A DNA stretch of 64,000 bases from Candidatus Fraserbacteria bacterium (GCA_029262795.1 JAJCYT010000036.1:62001-126000), one strand, 5' to 3'; numbered from the stretch's first letter, positions 1 through 9,521 are shown. Made by a program: numbers and translations. Notes: generated from the sequence alone by a model not told the origin.

Positions 1-139
1 CAATCGCATCGTTTTCAAAGTTGCTGGCGCTAAGGTCAAACAAACCGATTGCATCTATACCACTCACATTTGTAATGGTTACCAACAAATCGCAGGCTTC
101 GTTAAACTCGACACTCACGATTACCAAGTCAGGTCATAA
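1..139 (+). CDS. 3' end of a hypothetical protein (partial)
   Basis: An open frame enters from the left edge (frame starting at base 2) and runs 45 codons to a TAA at 137-139. Its pattern of alternating hydrophobic residues, ending in a short tail with D-Y-Q-V-R-S, looks like a beta-rich C-terminus. The stretch N-R-I-V-F-K-V ... Q-T-D-C-I resembles in spacing the end of the next gene (N-V-L-R-I-E-I ... L-R-D-I-V), so the two may be tandem relatives, but the similarity is weak. No function is recognised. It could be a chance frame, though the following gene on the same strand favours a real one. Confidence 0.45.
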   Translation, partial: NRIVFKVAGAKVKQTDCIYTTHICNGYQQIAGFVKLDTHDYQVRS

Positions 140-260
140 ATCATCTTCATCGGCATTAGGTGAGATAGGTCACTCCATTTAACAAATCTCTAACGCCTTC
201 AATCTACACTTTCAAACACAAAACTACTATTCGCCAATGGCGACATAAAAGGAGACAAAA

Positions 261-617
261 ATGCCTATTGTTAGTGATTATGTAGTATTAATGGATGGAC
301 ACGGTCGATCTACGGATACTGATACCCTCACCTTAAGTTTTGATGCTGGCGGCGTCGAACGTGGGGGTGGCAGGAAGGCAATCCTTTCGATGAATATTAG
401 CTCTAATGGTGAAGGGGATGTCACCATTCTCATCAATGGCCAAAATGTTGGTGTTATTAAAAAGTATCACGATATGAATGCACGAAACTGGTTTGGTCAA
501 ACATTCGTGTTTAATGCCAGTGTGCTTAAACGCCGCGACAATGTACTGCGAATTGAAATTGATCACGGAAACATTCGTTTGAGAGATATCGTTTGTCATT
601 TCAACCAATCCGCGTGA
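261..617 (+). CDS. Small beta-rich hypothetical protein, 118 aa
   Basis: The ATG follows a good ribosome site (AAAGGAG, about 6 bases upstream). The protein has no signal peptide, no membrane segment and only one cysteine, close to the C-terminus. Short alternating hydrophobic strands run through its whole length (I-L-S-M-N-I, V-T-I-L-I-N-G, F-V-F-N, V-L-R-I-E-I), and the pattern N-G-Q-x-V-G-V-I followed by N-V-L-R-I-E-I is typical of a jelly-roll or galactose-binding-like sandwich. No family is recognised. It stands alone between the partial gene on its left and a perfect inverted repeat at 689-733 that probably ends transcription. Confidence 0.7.
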   Translation: MPIVSDYVVLMDGHGRSTDTDTLTLSFDAGGVERGGGRKAILSMNISSNGEGDVTILINGQNVGVIKKYHDMNARNWFGQTFVFNASVLKRRDNVLRIEIDHGNIRLRDIVCHFNQSA

Positions 618-688
618 GGATGATGTAAAATTCTTTAATTTGCAGGTTTTTGATCTGAACACGAGACCACATTCAACAAAATAAGCTC

Positions 689-733
689 AACATTGAAAGG
701 GTGTGCCTGTTGTTTCTACACCCTTTCAATGTT
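689..733. terminator. Perfect 16-bp inverted repeat, likely bidirectional terminator
   Basis: Arms at 689-704 and 718-733 are exact reverse complements (AACATTGAAAGGGTGT) with a 13-base loop. It lies between the convergent genes ending at 617 (+) and 830 (-). There is no long T-run on either side, so strength and direction are uncertain. Confidence 0.6.
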
Positions 734-829
734 AGCCGCCTTTTGAGCCAAATTAACCTTGTAAGAGTTGCTGAGCCAAAACTCAGGTCTCCTTTAGCTA
801 TTTAGAAACAATTTTGAATTCTTAAAGCA

Positions 830-1282
830 TTATTCTTTGTTCAGAGCAGTGAAGCTTCCTACAAGATCAATGCTGTAATTCAATTGCTGAATATGACTAT
901 TATTATCTCTTACTGCGATTTCAGCTTCAATGTGGATTTCGTTGGTTGGGGTGTTTGGCGGATTACGCAACTTGGTCCAGCGTATTTCATAACCAAAGTT
1001 TGAAGTATCATTGTCGTGTGACAATCCACTTAACATAATTTGAGGTGCCCATTGTTCAATTTGGAACTTATGATTCTTGGGCAGCGCCTGTCGTAGAGGA
1101 ATTTTTAGAATCAGTCGCATTGGTGCCCAAAGAGTATTCTTTTGGCGCTTAAATCTTTTAAGAGACACAGCCCCCTTCAAAATAAGATGAACTTTCCCGT
1201 CTCCTGTTTTGCTATGAACATGATGTTGACTAATGAAAGTACCTTCCTGCCAGCTGTCTGGAGATAAAACCAGTGTGAACAT
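830..1282 (-). CDS. Hypothetical protein, 150 aa
   Basis: The ATG at 1282 follows a GGAGG motif (spacing about 8). There is no signal peptide or membrane segment. The sequence is mixed alpha/beta with a basic stretch near residues 40-55 (K-R-F-K-R-Q-K) and several short strands later (I-H-I-E-A-E-I-A-V, L-N-Y-S-I-D-L-V). It is convergent with the 118-aa gene and divergent from the large BTAD regulator that starts at 1490. No family recognised. Confidence 0.65.
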   Translation of the reverse strand: MFTLVLSPDSWQEGTFISQHHVHSKTGDGKVHLILKGAVSLKRFKRQKNTLWAPMRLILKIPLRQALPKNHKFQIEQWAPQIMLSGLSHDNDTSNFGYEIRWTKLRNPPNTPTNEIHIEAEIAVRDNNSHIQQLNYSIDLVGSFTALNKE

Positions 1283-1489
1283 TCAACAAACCTCCGATCA
1301 TACAGATAAACTATTGATAGCATTGATGTGTTAACGAATCGTTAATTGGATATGGTTCGCAAGGCACAAATGATTTGATATAATTTCTGTTAAGGATAGT
1401 AAAAAATAAATCAGAATAATTCATTGTGTATTGAATAAGTTTTGCACTAAAAAGCGTATTGTGTCACGTGTTATCTGGAGGAAGTTGAC

Positions 1490-4400
1490 ATGTATCGCAT
1501 CTACTTGCTGGGGCCATTTCATCTAGAAGAAAGTAAAGGTAAGTTGCTCTCACTTGCTTACCAGAATGCTCAGTGGGTGCTTGCGTATTTGTTGTTGCAC
1601 AAAGAAGATTGGCATCGACGTGAGGCTTTGGCCTCTAAATTTTGGCCAGAAACCGAGAAAAGTGGCAATAACTTCCGCAATGCGCTCCATGCTATTCGAT
1701 CTGTTTTAAAACCCATTGATGCAGAAAAATGTTTTTTATCAAAACCCGGAATGATTAAGTGGAACCCAAATTATCCCTTTTGGCTTGATACTGAATCATT
1801 TGAAGATCTTCTTGGAGAAACCCAACGACTGTCTGGTGAAGCAAAAGTCGGATATCTACGCGAAGCTGCTGATCTGTATCGTGGAAATTTGCTGGAAGGT
1901 GGCGGCTTCGATTGGATTGAACCCATTCGCAGTTATTATGAACGCCGTTATGTCAGCGCTTTGGATGAATTAACCGATTATTTTCAGGAAATCCATGAAT
2001 ATCAAACGGCTATCGATCATGCAGAATGGATCAGGGCCAAGCGCCCATACCAGGACGAAATCCACTACAAACTTATGCGGTTGCACCTGGCCAATAAAGA
2101 TCGCGTGGCTGCTATTCATGTCTATGAAGCGTTTGTAGACCTCTTGAAGCAGGATTTAGGCAAAGATTATCGACCTGAAAAAAAATTAACGGACCTTTAC
2201 ATTGAAATTGTTCGAGGCAGTGCAGCCATCAGTGATCCACCAGAGCCGATTGATCCTATCGAACTGGGCTCTCCGTTTGTAAATCGTGAGGCCGAAACAC
2301 AACACTTTCTTCGGGTTTGGGGCAAGGTGAGACAGAGCGAAGGCCAAACTTTGATTCTTTCAGGCGAGGCAGGTATTGGAAAGAGTCGATTGGCTCAAGA
2401 ATACGAACGCTATGCGCGAAATGAAGGTGCCCTTGTGTTTCGCAGCCGTTGTTATGAGCAAGAGCAGGCACTCCCTTATGCGCCGCTCACTGACGCACTG
2501 CATCGGATGGTTTCTGCTGATGGTGTCGATTGGGAATGTGTACCAAAGGTTGCCTTAAGTGATGTCATCAAGCTGATGCCTGAAATTCAAACGCAGGTAC
2601 CTGAAATTGAACCTTCTCCACCCTTGGCGACGCCTGAACAGGAGCAAAACCGCCTGCTGAGTTCTTGTTGCGAAGTCTTTGGCGCGTTGGCTGAGAATCA
2701 AATTGTTGTCCTGTTTTTGGATGATGTGGCCTGGGCAGACGATGCCACATTTAGTGTATTGCATCGATTAATCCGCCGTGGTGCCCAGAGCCGCTTGTTA
2801 TTGCTGTTCACCTACCGTGAAGGAGATGTGCCCAAAGATCATATGCTTTGGCATATGATAGAAGAACTTCAACCTGATCATGCTATTCATAATCAAATAC
2901 TGCTGCCCCTAGAGCGCGATTATATCCATGAGATGGCCCTAGGGATATTGAAACATATTGAAGACGATGATTTAGATGAACTATGGAAAAAAGTTTTACT
3001 CAACGCTGGGGGCAATGCTTTTTTCATTGAAGAACTTATCCGCTTTCTAGTTGATGAAAGCTTCATAAGAAAAGACCCTAAAGGTAAATGGAAGATGCAG
3101 TTGGAAGCGTTTTCCGATGAACTCATTCCTGACAATGTTCAACGGGTTATTCTAAATCGACTTAGACGACTTACTCACGATGGACGTCAATTATTAGAGG
3201 CATTAGCAGTTTTAGGAAATTCATTTAATGCGACATTTTTGACCCGTTTACTAGGCCCTTGGCAAAAAGAATGGCTGCGGTCTTTAGACAATTTACTTTG
3301 GAGTTGTTTCTTGGAAGAAATTGATGGCAAATATCAGTTTCATCATAAGATGATTCAGGAAACGGTTTACCAAAGTTTATCAACAGCAACACGACAACAT
3401 TGGCATTTGCGGATTGCTGAATTCTATACGGAACTGATTGATGAAGATGAAACAGCAATAGATTTCTTAGGTGAAGCTGCCTTTCACTATGAAAAGTCGC
3501 ACCAGTACAAAAATGCAATAAAATTTTACCTTCAAGCTGGATGGCAATCCTGGAAAAGCCGATATGCAAAAACTGAAGCCCTGCATTTTTTCAGCCGTTC
3601 TTTGTGTTTGGCAAAAAGTGAAGATGATGTGACATCTATTGGACAATCTTATAGGGGCTTAGGAGAGGTGTGCAGCTTCACTGATCAATATGAAGAGGGC
3701 TTAAGGTACAATCAACAGGCATTGGAGTCTTGTAAACAGCCAAATGATCGTGCTGAAATTTTTATTGCTATTGCCAATATTTATCACGTTCAGCGAGAAT
3801 TAGAAGAAGGGCTTTCTTATTGTAAAAAATCTCTGAAAGAGCTTGCAACCGAAAATCAACCCTCTATCAAAATTAAGGCATATTATTATGCAAGTACCTT
3901 TCTTAATTGGCTGCTTCGGTATGATGATGCTATCAAAAACTGCAAAGAAGCACTGAAGCTATTAGAAATAAACCCAGAGGATAATTTGGAATCTCTTATT
4001 TTAGCGGAACTGGGTTTTGCATGGAGTGGAAAAGGCGAATTTGATAAGGCAAAAGAATATCTTTATCGCTCAGAAGATTTAGCAAATAAAACAGGGGATT
4101 TGTATTCAATTGTTCAGTCTTTCTTTAAACTTGCCCTGGCGCTTTATCAAGCAAAGGAAGTTGATCAAGCCATAGAGGCTTGGAAAAAATCATTAGTAGT
4201 TCTCGAGGAATTAAATGATCCCGATGCGCATGTCGGTATCTGTAATAAATTAACCTACGCGTATTTGTATAAGAACGAGCATGAAAAAGCTTTGGACTTT
4301 GCCCAAGAACAACTCAAATATAGTCATGCTACCAGCAGTTTAGCAAATATTGGCATGGCCCATGGTATGTTAGCTTGTCTTTATGAAGCAAAAGGGGATC

Positions 4401-4642
4401 TGAAAAATTCTGAAAAATATTTTGAAAAAGCTCTGGAAGCTAATGAGCATAGCATTATGTATTTGAACATTATTGTGACCTATCTTTATCTTGAAAACCT
4501 TGATCAAGCAATAAATTGGGCCAAGAAAGGAAAATCATATTTGAAAGAGCGACATATTGACTTCCTAAAATCTAGCCCGTCCGAAACTTCCACATTTATC
4601 CTCTTAAGGCGGGATTCTCGATTTAAGTCATTATTCAAATAG
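1490..4642 (+). CDS. BTAD/SARP-type regulator with AAA ATPase and TPR domains
   Basis: 1050 aa, start ATG after GGAGGAAG. Residues about 1-90 form an OmpR-like winged-helix region (Y-L-L-G-P-F-H at the start); 95-245 a bacterial transcriptional activator domain (BTAD) of helical repeats; 260-600 a STAND/AAA ATPase module with Walker A G-E-A-G-I-G-K-S near residue 290 and Walker B V-L-F-L-D-D near 407; 640-1045 tandem TPR-like helices. This is the architecture of large SARP-family or LuxR/MalT-like signalling ATPases, which activate transcription after nucleotide-dependent oligomerisation. The target and inducer are not evident; it faces a convergent secreted protease gene. The 3' half (about 3400-4640) is visibly richer in A+T than most of the window. 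Confidence 0.9.
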   Translation: MYRIYLLGPFHLEESKGKLLSLAYQNAQWVLAYLLLHKEDWHRREALASKFWPETEKSGNNFRNALHAIRSVLKPIDAEKCFLSKPGMIKWNPNYPFWLDTESFEDLLGETQRLSGEAKVGYLREAADLYRGNLLEGGGFDWIEPIRSYYERRYVSALDELTDYFQEIHEYQTAIDHAEWIRAKRPYQDEIHYKLMRLHLANKDRVAAIHVYEAFVDLLKQDLGKDYRPEKKLTDLYIEIVRGSAAISDPPEPIDPIELGSPFVNREAETQHFLRVWGKVRQSEGQTLILSGEAGIGKSRLAQEYERYARNEGALVFRSRCYEQEQALPYAPLTDALHRMVSADGVDWECVPKVALSDVIKLMPEIQTQVPEIEPSPPLATPEQEQNRLLSSCCEVFGALAENQIVVLFLDDVAWADDATFSVLHRLIRRGAQSRLLLLFTYREGDVPKDHMLWHMIEELQPDHAIHNQILLPLERDYIHEMALGILKHIEDDDLDELWKKVLLNAGGNAFFIEELIRFLVDESFIRKDPKGKWKMQLEAFSDELIPDNVQRVILNRLRRLTHDGRQLLEALAVLGNSFNATFLTRLLGPWQKEWLRSLDNLLWSCFLEEIDGKYQFHHKMIQETVYQSLSTATRQHWHLRIAEFYTELIDEDETAIDFLGEAAFHYEKSHQYKNAIKFYLQAGWQSWKSRYAKTEALHFFSRSLCLAKSEDDVTSIGQSYRGLGEVCSFTDQYEEGLRYNQQALESCKQPNDRAEIFIAIANIYHVQRELEEGLSYCKKSLKELATENQPSIKIKAYYYASTFLNWLLRYDDAIKNCKEALKLLEINPEDNLESLILAELGFAWSGKGEFDKAKEYLYRSEDLANKTGDLYSIVQSFFKLALALYQAKEVDQAIEAWKKSLVVLEELNDPDAHVGICNKLTYAYLYKNEHEKALDFAQEQLKYSHATSSLANIGMAHGMLACLYEAKGDLKNSEKYFEKALEANEHSIMYLNIIVTYLYLENLDQAINWAKKGKSYLKERHIDFLKSSPSETSTFILLRRDSRFKSLFK

Positions 4643-4684
4643 CTTCCAGAGCTTTCTAAATTTACAAACTTTCTATTCTATTTT

Positions 4685-6448
4685 CTATGGAGTAGGGAAA
4701 AGCCTAAATTTTGTTTTATGTGTTATATTAGCTTGCATGATACTTTCACTTTCCGGGGCAATATGCTTAAATCCTAAATTATGGGCAACTTCATGGGTTA
4801 CAAGCAAAAATCTTTGAAATAGCAAAGCCTGATAATTGCTGTTTACTGAAGTGTTGATTTCTGAATCTGGTTTTATGATTTCAGGCGCATGTTGAGAAAG
4901 TGAGTGATGTCCTGCCTCTTTAGCTTTATTATCGGGTACAAAGCAGTCATGTTGCTGGTGAGGCTTAAAGGCACCACCAATACCTTCCGAAATACCTAAG
5001 AGGTCGCCACAGCCTGTTGGACAAATGCCTCCACAACTGTCAAAGGGACAATCACCGTTAGCGGCTCCTAGGTCGTAGCCGGTGAATAAGTGTGTGATCA
5101 TAGGAGCGTTAAGAGGCGCACCAAGCCTTACATGGTTTGTAGGATTTCTTGAATTTCTCAAGGACAGGAAGCTTTCATCTTCATTCTGAATAGATTCCAG
5201 AAGAACACCTTGAGAGAAGTCACACAAAAGCTGTAAGGAATTAATATCAATGTCACCGTCAGGTGGACTGTCATCATTGATTAACCCAAACCCATCGTCT
5301 ATTTTTGTACTATCGAATATGGAATGGTTTCCAGGGCCATCTGCCTGATTAGGCTCCCAAATCTCTAAGGATAAAATTTGTAAATTGATATATTGGGTTT
5401 TGTTAAGGAAATCATTAACCAGATTGAAAACTTCCTTCTGGCCCTCCAGCCAAGTCTTTTGTTTAATAAGATGTTCATAAAGAACAAAAAATGAGCTATC
5501 TCCAACCAATGCAACAGGTAAGTCTCTACCTTGCAGAACTTGATCTGTAACCTGAAGCACCCCTGAACTTCCTTCATCTAAATTTTTAACTAAATCAATA
5601 TTGGCTTGTAGGTTTTTGGCAAAATCTTCTTCTATTTCTTCCGTGACTCCCTTTTCTGTTTCATCTTTGGATTCAACAGTGATCTGAAAATCGTCTGCAC
5701 GATAGATGAGGTGCTCTCCTGAATGAAAACAGGCTTCGATTAATTCTGTAGTAAATCTAGCATTTGGATCACCAAAAATAGATGGTGTAGTTGTTTCGGA
5801 AGTTTCAGACGGTTTTGCCAATGGGCCTAACAATGGGCGAACAGGTTCAAAGAAAACCCAAGTTTCATCATCGCCTCCAATGTCTCTAATTAAATAGCCT
5901 GAAACGAATCCATTTCTTAAATTATCTTCATCGTCAATTTGATCTGACCTCATATAAAAGGCAATCGAACTAGATTCGGAATCATGACCCAATAATGAGC
6001 CTCTATAAGTATTCGTTTCAGAAAGCAGAGAATTATTAAAGGCCTCAGAACTGGAGTAGATAGGAGTGCCGTTTTGCCGAATGTTTTGGTAGTCAAATCT
6101 TTCGCTTTCTAATTGATATGCATTCACTGTTGCAGTGCCAAACGAATTGGTAAACCCAAACTCAGCAAAGTATTGTGAAAGATCAATTTCATTGCTTTTA
6201 ACACGACTCAGAAAACTTGTGCCGTCATCTTCGTTCAAATCGAAAGACTTAATTTCAAATGACCCAATTGCTGGAATCATCTCATTAACAATGGCTCTTC
6301 TTAATTCATCTCCCTGAACAGGTTCAGAATCGTCTGGATTGATTCTGAATGAACAGTTTTGTGCGAATAGTTCGATTGATGCAGTGTTTGAAATAAATAC
6401 GAAACCTAAAACAATACACACCAAAGAGAGAACTTTAAAAAATTTCAT
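4685..6448 (-). CDS. Secreted metzincin-type zinc metalloprotease
   Basis: 587 aa from the ATG at 6448, chosen because AGGAAGAGG precedes it and it begins directly with a signal peptide (M-K-F-F-K-V-L-S-L, hydrophobic core to about residue 25); an in-frame ATG 45 bases upstream is less likely. The only family motif is near the C-terminus: HEVAHNLGFKH at residues 552-562, the HExxHxxGxxH zinc site of metzincins, followed by S-I-M as a plausible Met-turn. Just before it is a cysteine-rich stretch (about residues 485-500) as in reprolysin-like enzymes. The first 450 residues match nothing I recognise and may be a pro- or substrate-binding region. A+T-rich like the neighbouring regulator gene. 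Convergent with that regulator. Confidence 0.8.
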   Translation of the reverse strand: MKFFKVLSLVCIVLGFVFISNTASIELFAQNCSFRINPDDSEPVQGDELRRAIVNEMIPAIGSFEIKSFDLNEDDGTSFLSRVKSNEIDLSQYFAEFGFTNSFGTATVNAYQLESERFDYQNIRQNGTPIYSSSEAFNNSLLSETNTYRGSLLGHDSESSSIAFYMRSDQIDDEDNLRNGFVSGYLIRDIGGDDETWVFFEPVRPLLGPLAKPSETSETTTPSIFGDPNARFTTELIEACFHSGEHLIYRADDFQITVESKDETEKGVTEEIEEDFAKNLQANIDLVKNLDEGSSGVLQVTDQVLQGRDLPVALVGDSSFFVLYEHLIKQKTWLEGQKEVFNLVNDFLNKTQYINLQILSLEIWEPNQADGPGNHSIFDSTKIDDGFGLINDDSPPDGDIDINSLQLLCDFSQGVLLESIQNEDESFLSLRNSRNPTNHVRLGAPLNAPMITHLFTGYDLGAANGDCPFDSCGGICPTGCGDLLGISEGIGGAFKPHQQHDCFVPDNKAKEAGHHSLSQHAPEIIKPDSEINTSVNSNYQALLFQRFLLVTHEVAHNLGFKHIAPESESIMQANITHKTKFRLFPTP

Positions 6449-6559
6449 AGAAACCTCTTCCTGATCAAATTTTACATTTTTAAAGTTGTTCACACTAATA
6501 ATTTTAATTAATGTAAATGTTTATGCTTACTACGTGCAAATTTGATAAAATTTCCTTGA

Positions 6560-6796
6560 TTAATGAATCTTGATTTCCTCTGCTATCAGCGCAAAGCGGT
6601 TGGTCGAAGATGCTGTCCCTTGTACACGCACGGTTTGATCAATGCTCAATTCAGCGGGCGTCACAAGCTGACCACTGGCATTGGTAATACGAGTATCTTC
6701 ACTTAAAGCCACATGGTAATCAGCATCACTGGCCTCCACATGTAGTTGCGGAGGCCAGCTTTCCATAATGGTGCGAATAATGCCTTCAATCGTCAT
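6560..6796 (-). CDS. Small OB-like protein (DUF5666-like), 78 aa
   Basis: Starts 18 bases downstream of the trypsin-like protease gene on the same strand, so the two are probably cotranscribed. The sequence pattern (V-A-L-S-E-D-T-R-I-T, then S-I-D-Q-T-V-R-V-Q-G-T, then A-E-E-I-K-I-H) is that of one beta-barrel module as in DUF5666-like domains. There is no signal peptide. It could be an accessory or inhibitor-like partner of the protease, but that is inference from position only. Confidence 0.65.
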   Translation of the reverse strand: MTIEGIIRTIMESWPPQLHVEASDADYHVALSEDTRITNASGQLVTPAELSIDQTVRVQGTASSTNRFALIAEEIKIH

Positions 6797-6814
6797 GGGC
6801 TTTATCCTTAAAGA

Positions 6815-7792
6815 TCAAAGGTTTTTCCATTTCTTCATGTTTTTAAATACGGCCTTGTTGATGCGGGTGGCCTTGTTGGGGCAACCGCCATACGCGTGTA
6901 CGCCAATGGCGTAACGGCGTCCTTTGTGATAACGCCAGACAGGGCTTCCGCTCTGGCAACCGAAAGTGTCGATCATGTATTGAAGTCGACGTTTGCTTAC
7001 TTTTGTTAGCTTTCCAGCATTAAACCATTGGGTGCCAAAGGGTTTGTCACAAGGATAGCCAGAATGATTGGCCCTCAGTTTTTTGAGCGTTCGCTTGGAA
7101 AGGTTGGCAAACCCAAACCACCCTACACGGCGGCCCAGATCACCATTGGGCAAAATAATGGCACCATAATCGTGCGATTCTTTGCCATGCTTCACCCACC
7201 CCTTCACGCTGCGGAATCGGGTCGAGGTTTGTGAGCCATACGGACGGCGGCGACCATTTGCAGCAGGGATAACCTCAATTTTCTTGGCCCACCCTCCACG
7301 ACGACGACTATATACACAATGCCCTGCCGTCATGACGGTGCGTGGCCCAATAAACCATCCTGTACAGCCGCCTACAGAACCATCTGCCGAGGTAATAAGC
7401 AATTGACAAATCCAACGCCAAGGCGCACCCGTGGTTGGATCAATCTGAACACGATCATCTCGACCGCACTGGGTTTCTGGAAGGCCGAATTCATCTTCCC
7501 CCATGTCAACCAGTTTTTTTAGATCGTCTGTGAGAGATATTTCTTCACCTTCATCAACCAGCTCTTCTGCTTCCATATCTAGCAGGGCCGAGGCATCAAA
7601 ACCTTCGACTTGCTCAAATTCGCCGGCATCATCAAGCCCATCATAACCGTCTTCCTCAAGGTCAAGTTCATCTTCTTCGAGAACGGCAACATCGCCTTCG
7701 CTGGATTCCTCATCGTGATCATCAAAAGTATCGTCCTCGAATTCATCAAAATCTGCTTTCAACTCGACCTGGTCTTTATCTTTTTTCGACAT
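6815..7792 (-). CDS. Trypsin/V8-like serine protease with acidic N-terminal region
   Basis: 325 aa. Residues 1-105 are extremely acidic and low-complexity (runs of D/E). Residues 110-325 are a chymotrypsin-fold domain with a visible triad: H158 in T-A-G-H-C, D208 in H-D-Y-G-A-I, and S281 in C-Q-S-G-S-P. The layout resembles glutamyl endopeptidase / V8-like secreted proteases. No classical signal peptide is present, which is odd for this family; the acidic segment may act as a prodomain or secretion segment. The catalytic domain is basic (many K/R), so the acidic tail could fold back on it. Followed by a 78-aa gene 18 bases downstream. Confidence 0.85.
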   Translation of the reverse strand: MSKKDKDQVELKADFDEFEDDTFDDHDEESSEGDVAVLEEDELDLEEDGYDGLDDAGEFEQVEGFDASALLDMEAEELVDEGEEISLTDDLKKLVDMGEDEFGLPETQCGRDDRVQIDPTTGAPWRWICQLLITSADGSVGGCTGWFIGPRTVMTAGHCVYSRRRGGWAKKIEVIPAANGRRRPYGSQTSTRFRSVKGWVKHGKESHDYGAIILPNGDLGRRVGWFGFANLSKRTLKKLRANHSGYPCDKPFGTQWFNAGKLTKVSKRRLQYMIDTFGCQSGSPVWRYHKGRRYAIGVHAYGGCPNKATRINKAVFKNMKKWKNL

Positions 7793-8375
7793 GTTTGGAC
7801 TCCCTTCAATTGAATTTAGGGATAGCCTAAACAGAGGCCGTTAACAGAACGTTAAATTGGATAGATTTGTCATCTCTCTTTGAAATTTTATGTTTTTATT
7901 CTGAAAGAACCCATACAGGTAAAGCGTTAAGTAATTTATTAATTAATTTCAAACTTCTCATTAAAAGTGCGCTTTGGCAGCTAACCATCACCTGTTACAA
8001 GTGAATTCTTGAACAATATCATCTCCTGAAAAAGATCTCATTTTTAGAGCATAGAGGCCACCGTGTATAAGTAGAAACTTCTCATATGGTTTAAATTAGG
8101 CTTTATCAGAAATACTAAATGAAACAACAAAAGTTCTCTGTTTGAGGAGCAATGCTCCACCACCTAACCTCCAACCTCCTTTCAAAAGGAGGCTACGATT
8201 AAATTGCGAATATCAATTCTGTTTTCGTTTCTTTTTTCTTTATGAAAATTTTTTGTGTGACGTTCTTAAAAGGCAAAACATCTATCAAAGAACGGTACAC
8301 ATTCCTTCAAAAAACTTGTATTCTTCATACAGGCTCACCATTACCTAGAATGGAAAAATGAACTCAGGAGGCTGA
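7793..8375. other. 583-bp intergenic region between divergent genes
   Basis: A+T-rich spacer between the protease gene (-) and the aminotransferase gene (+). It holds one copy of the dispersed palindrome at 8163-8201. No open frame with a good ribosome site and no RNA gene were seen in it; the promoters of both flanking genes should lie here but no convincing pair of hexamers was identified. Confidence 0.6.
8163..8201 (+). repeat. Dispersed GC-rich palindrome, copy A
   Basis: Stem CCTCCTTT / AAAGGAGG with a flanking CTACGATTA arm. The usual C5/G5 stem is changed to CCTCC and GGAGG on the two sides, a compensated change. Same orientation as the copies at 29317 and 62209. Confidence 0.75.
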
Positions 8376-9521
8376 ATGACCAATCAGCGTTTAGAAAACA
8401 TTCCTGGCTTTTCGATTGATCGTGTGGCTGCTCAGGCCGGGGATGATCCAGAAGTTTTGAGATTAGAAAATCTGGACACCGATTTGCGTCCACCCGCCGT
8501 TGCCATTGAAGCCACTCGCGCAGCGTTGGATGAAGACGATGCCAACAGCTATCTTCCATTTACAGGCACTCACGATCTGTGTGAGATCGTGGCGCAACAT
8601 GTGAGCCGTCAGACCAATCACCCTTACACATCGGATCAAACCATCATCACTTGTGGTGGCACGGAGGGGATGTTCAATGCCCTTTTAGCAACCATCGATG
8701 CTGGAGATGAGGTGATTGTTACTGATCCCACTTATGCGGGCATGATCTATCGTATTCGATTGGCAGGTGGAATTCCCAAACTGGTTCCATTTGTGGAAAA
8801 GTATGGCCAATGGCGTTTGGATGTGGATGAATTACGGGAATGCATCAGTCTGCAAACCAAGGCCATGTTTATCATGAATCCCTCAATGCCGTCTGGCGCA
8901 GTGTTGAATCAAGCTGAATGGGAAACGATTGCAGAGCTTTGTCAGCAGCACAATTTATGGTTGATCTATAACGCAGCGATGGAGCGTATTCTGTTTGCTG
9001 ATCGCCCTTACCTTCACCCTGCCTCTATCGATGGCATGGCTGAACGCACCATTACCATTGGTTCTGTGTCGAAAGAATACCGCATGATTGGTTGGCGCGT
9101 GGGATGGGTTGTGGGCCCACAACCCATCATGAACGATATTGCCAAAGTCAGTATCTACAACGTGGTTACGCCAGCAGGCATCAGCCAGGGTGGTGCGGCA
9201 GCAGCGTTACAATCGCCAGAATCTGATGTGGCTGAAGCTGTTGCAGAGTGGGAGCGCCGCCATGACACGGTGGTGAAACAACTCCATGACTTGCCAGTCA
9301 TTCCAGCAGCAGGCGGTTGGTCGTTGCTGATCAACGTCAAAGAAATGGGCCACGACTCTTTTACTGCTTCACAACGGTTGCTTGAACACGGCAAAGTGGC
9401 TGCCACCCCGATGCGCGATTGGGGACAGGTCAACAGTGATCAGTTCGTGCGTTTCGTGTTCAGTAACGAGCCAGTTGAACGTTTGTCCACATTGCGTGAT
9501 CGTGTATTACAATCTTTATAA
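8376..9521 (+). CDS. PLP-dependent class I/II aminotransferase, atypical active site
   Basis: 381 aa; ATG after AGGAGG (spacing 5). Fold-type I aminotransferase: N-x-S-M-P-S-G at about residue 168 in place of the usual N-P-x-N-P-T-G, Schiff-base lysine K233 in S-V-S-K-E-Y-R, and G-W-R-V-G-W after it. The strand that normally reads D-E-x-Y/F reads I-Y-N-A-A-M-E-R-I: N199 stands where the family has the aspartate that contacts the pyridine nitrogen, and Met replaces the usual tyrosine. This suggests altered chemistry or substrate, or a distinct subfamily. Full length, so decay is unlikely. Substrate cannot be told from sequence; single gene. Confidence 0.88.
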   Translation: MTNQRLENIPGFSIDRVAAQAGDDPEVLRLENLDTDLRPPAVAIEATRAALDEDDANSYLPFTGTHDLCEIVAQHVSRQTNHPYTSDQTIITCGGTEGMFNALLATIDAGDEVIVTDPTYAGMIYRIRLAGGIPKLVPFVEKYGQWRLDVDELRECISLQTKAMFIMNPSMPSGAVLNQAEWETIAELCQQHNLWLIYNAAMERILFADRPYLHPASIDGMAERTITIGSVSKEYRMIGWRVGWVVGPQPIMNDIAKVSIYNVVTPAGISQGGAAAALQSPESDVAEAVAEWERRHDTVVKQLHDLPVIPAAGGWSLLINVKEMGHDSFTASQRLLEHGKVAATPMRDWGQVNSDQFVRFVFSNEPVERLSTLRDRVLQSL

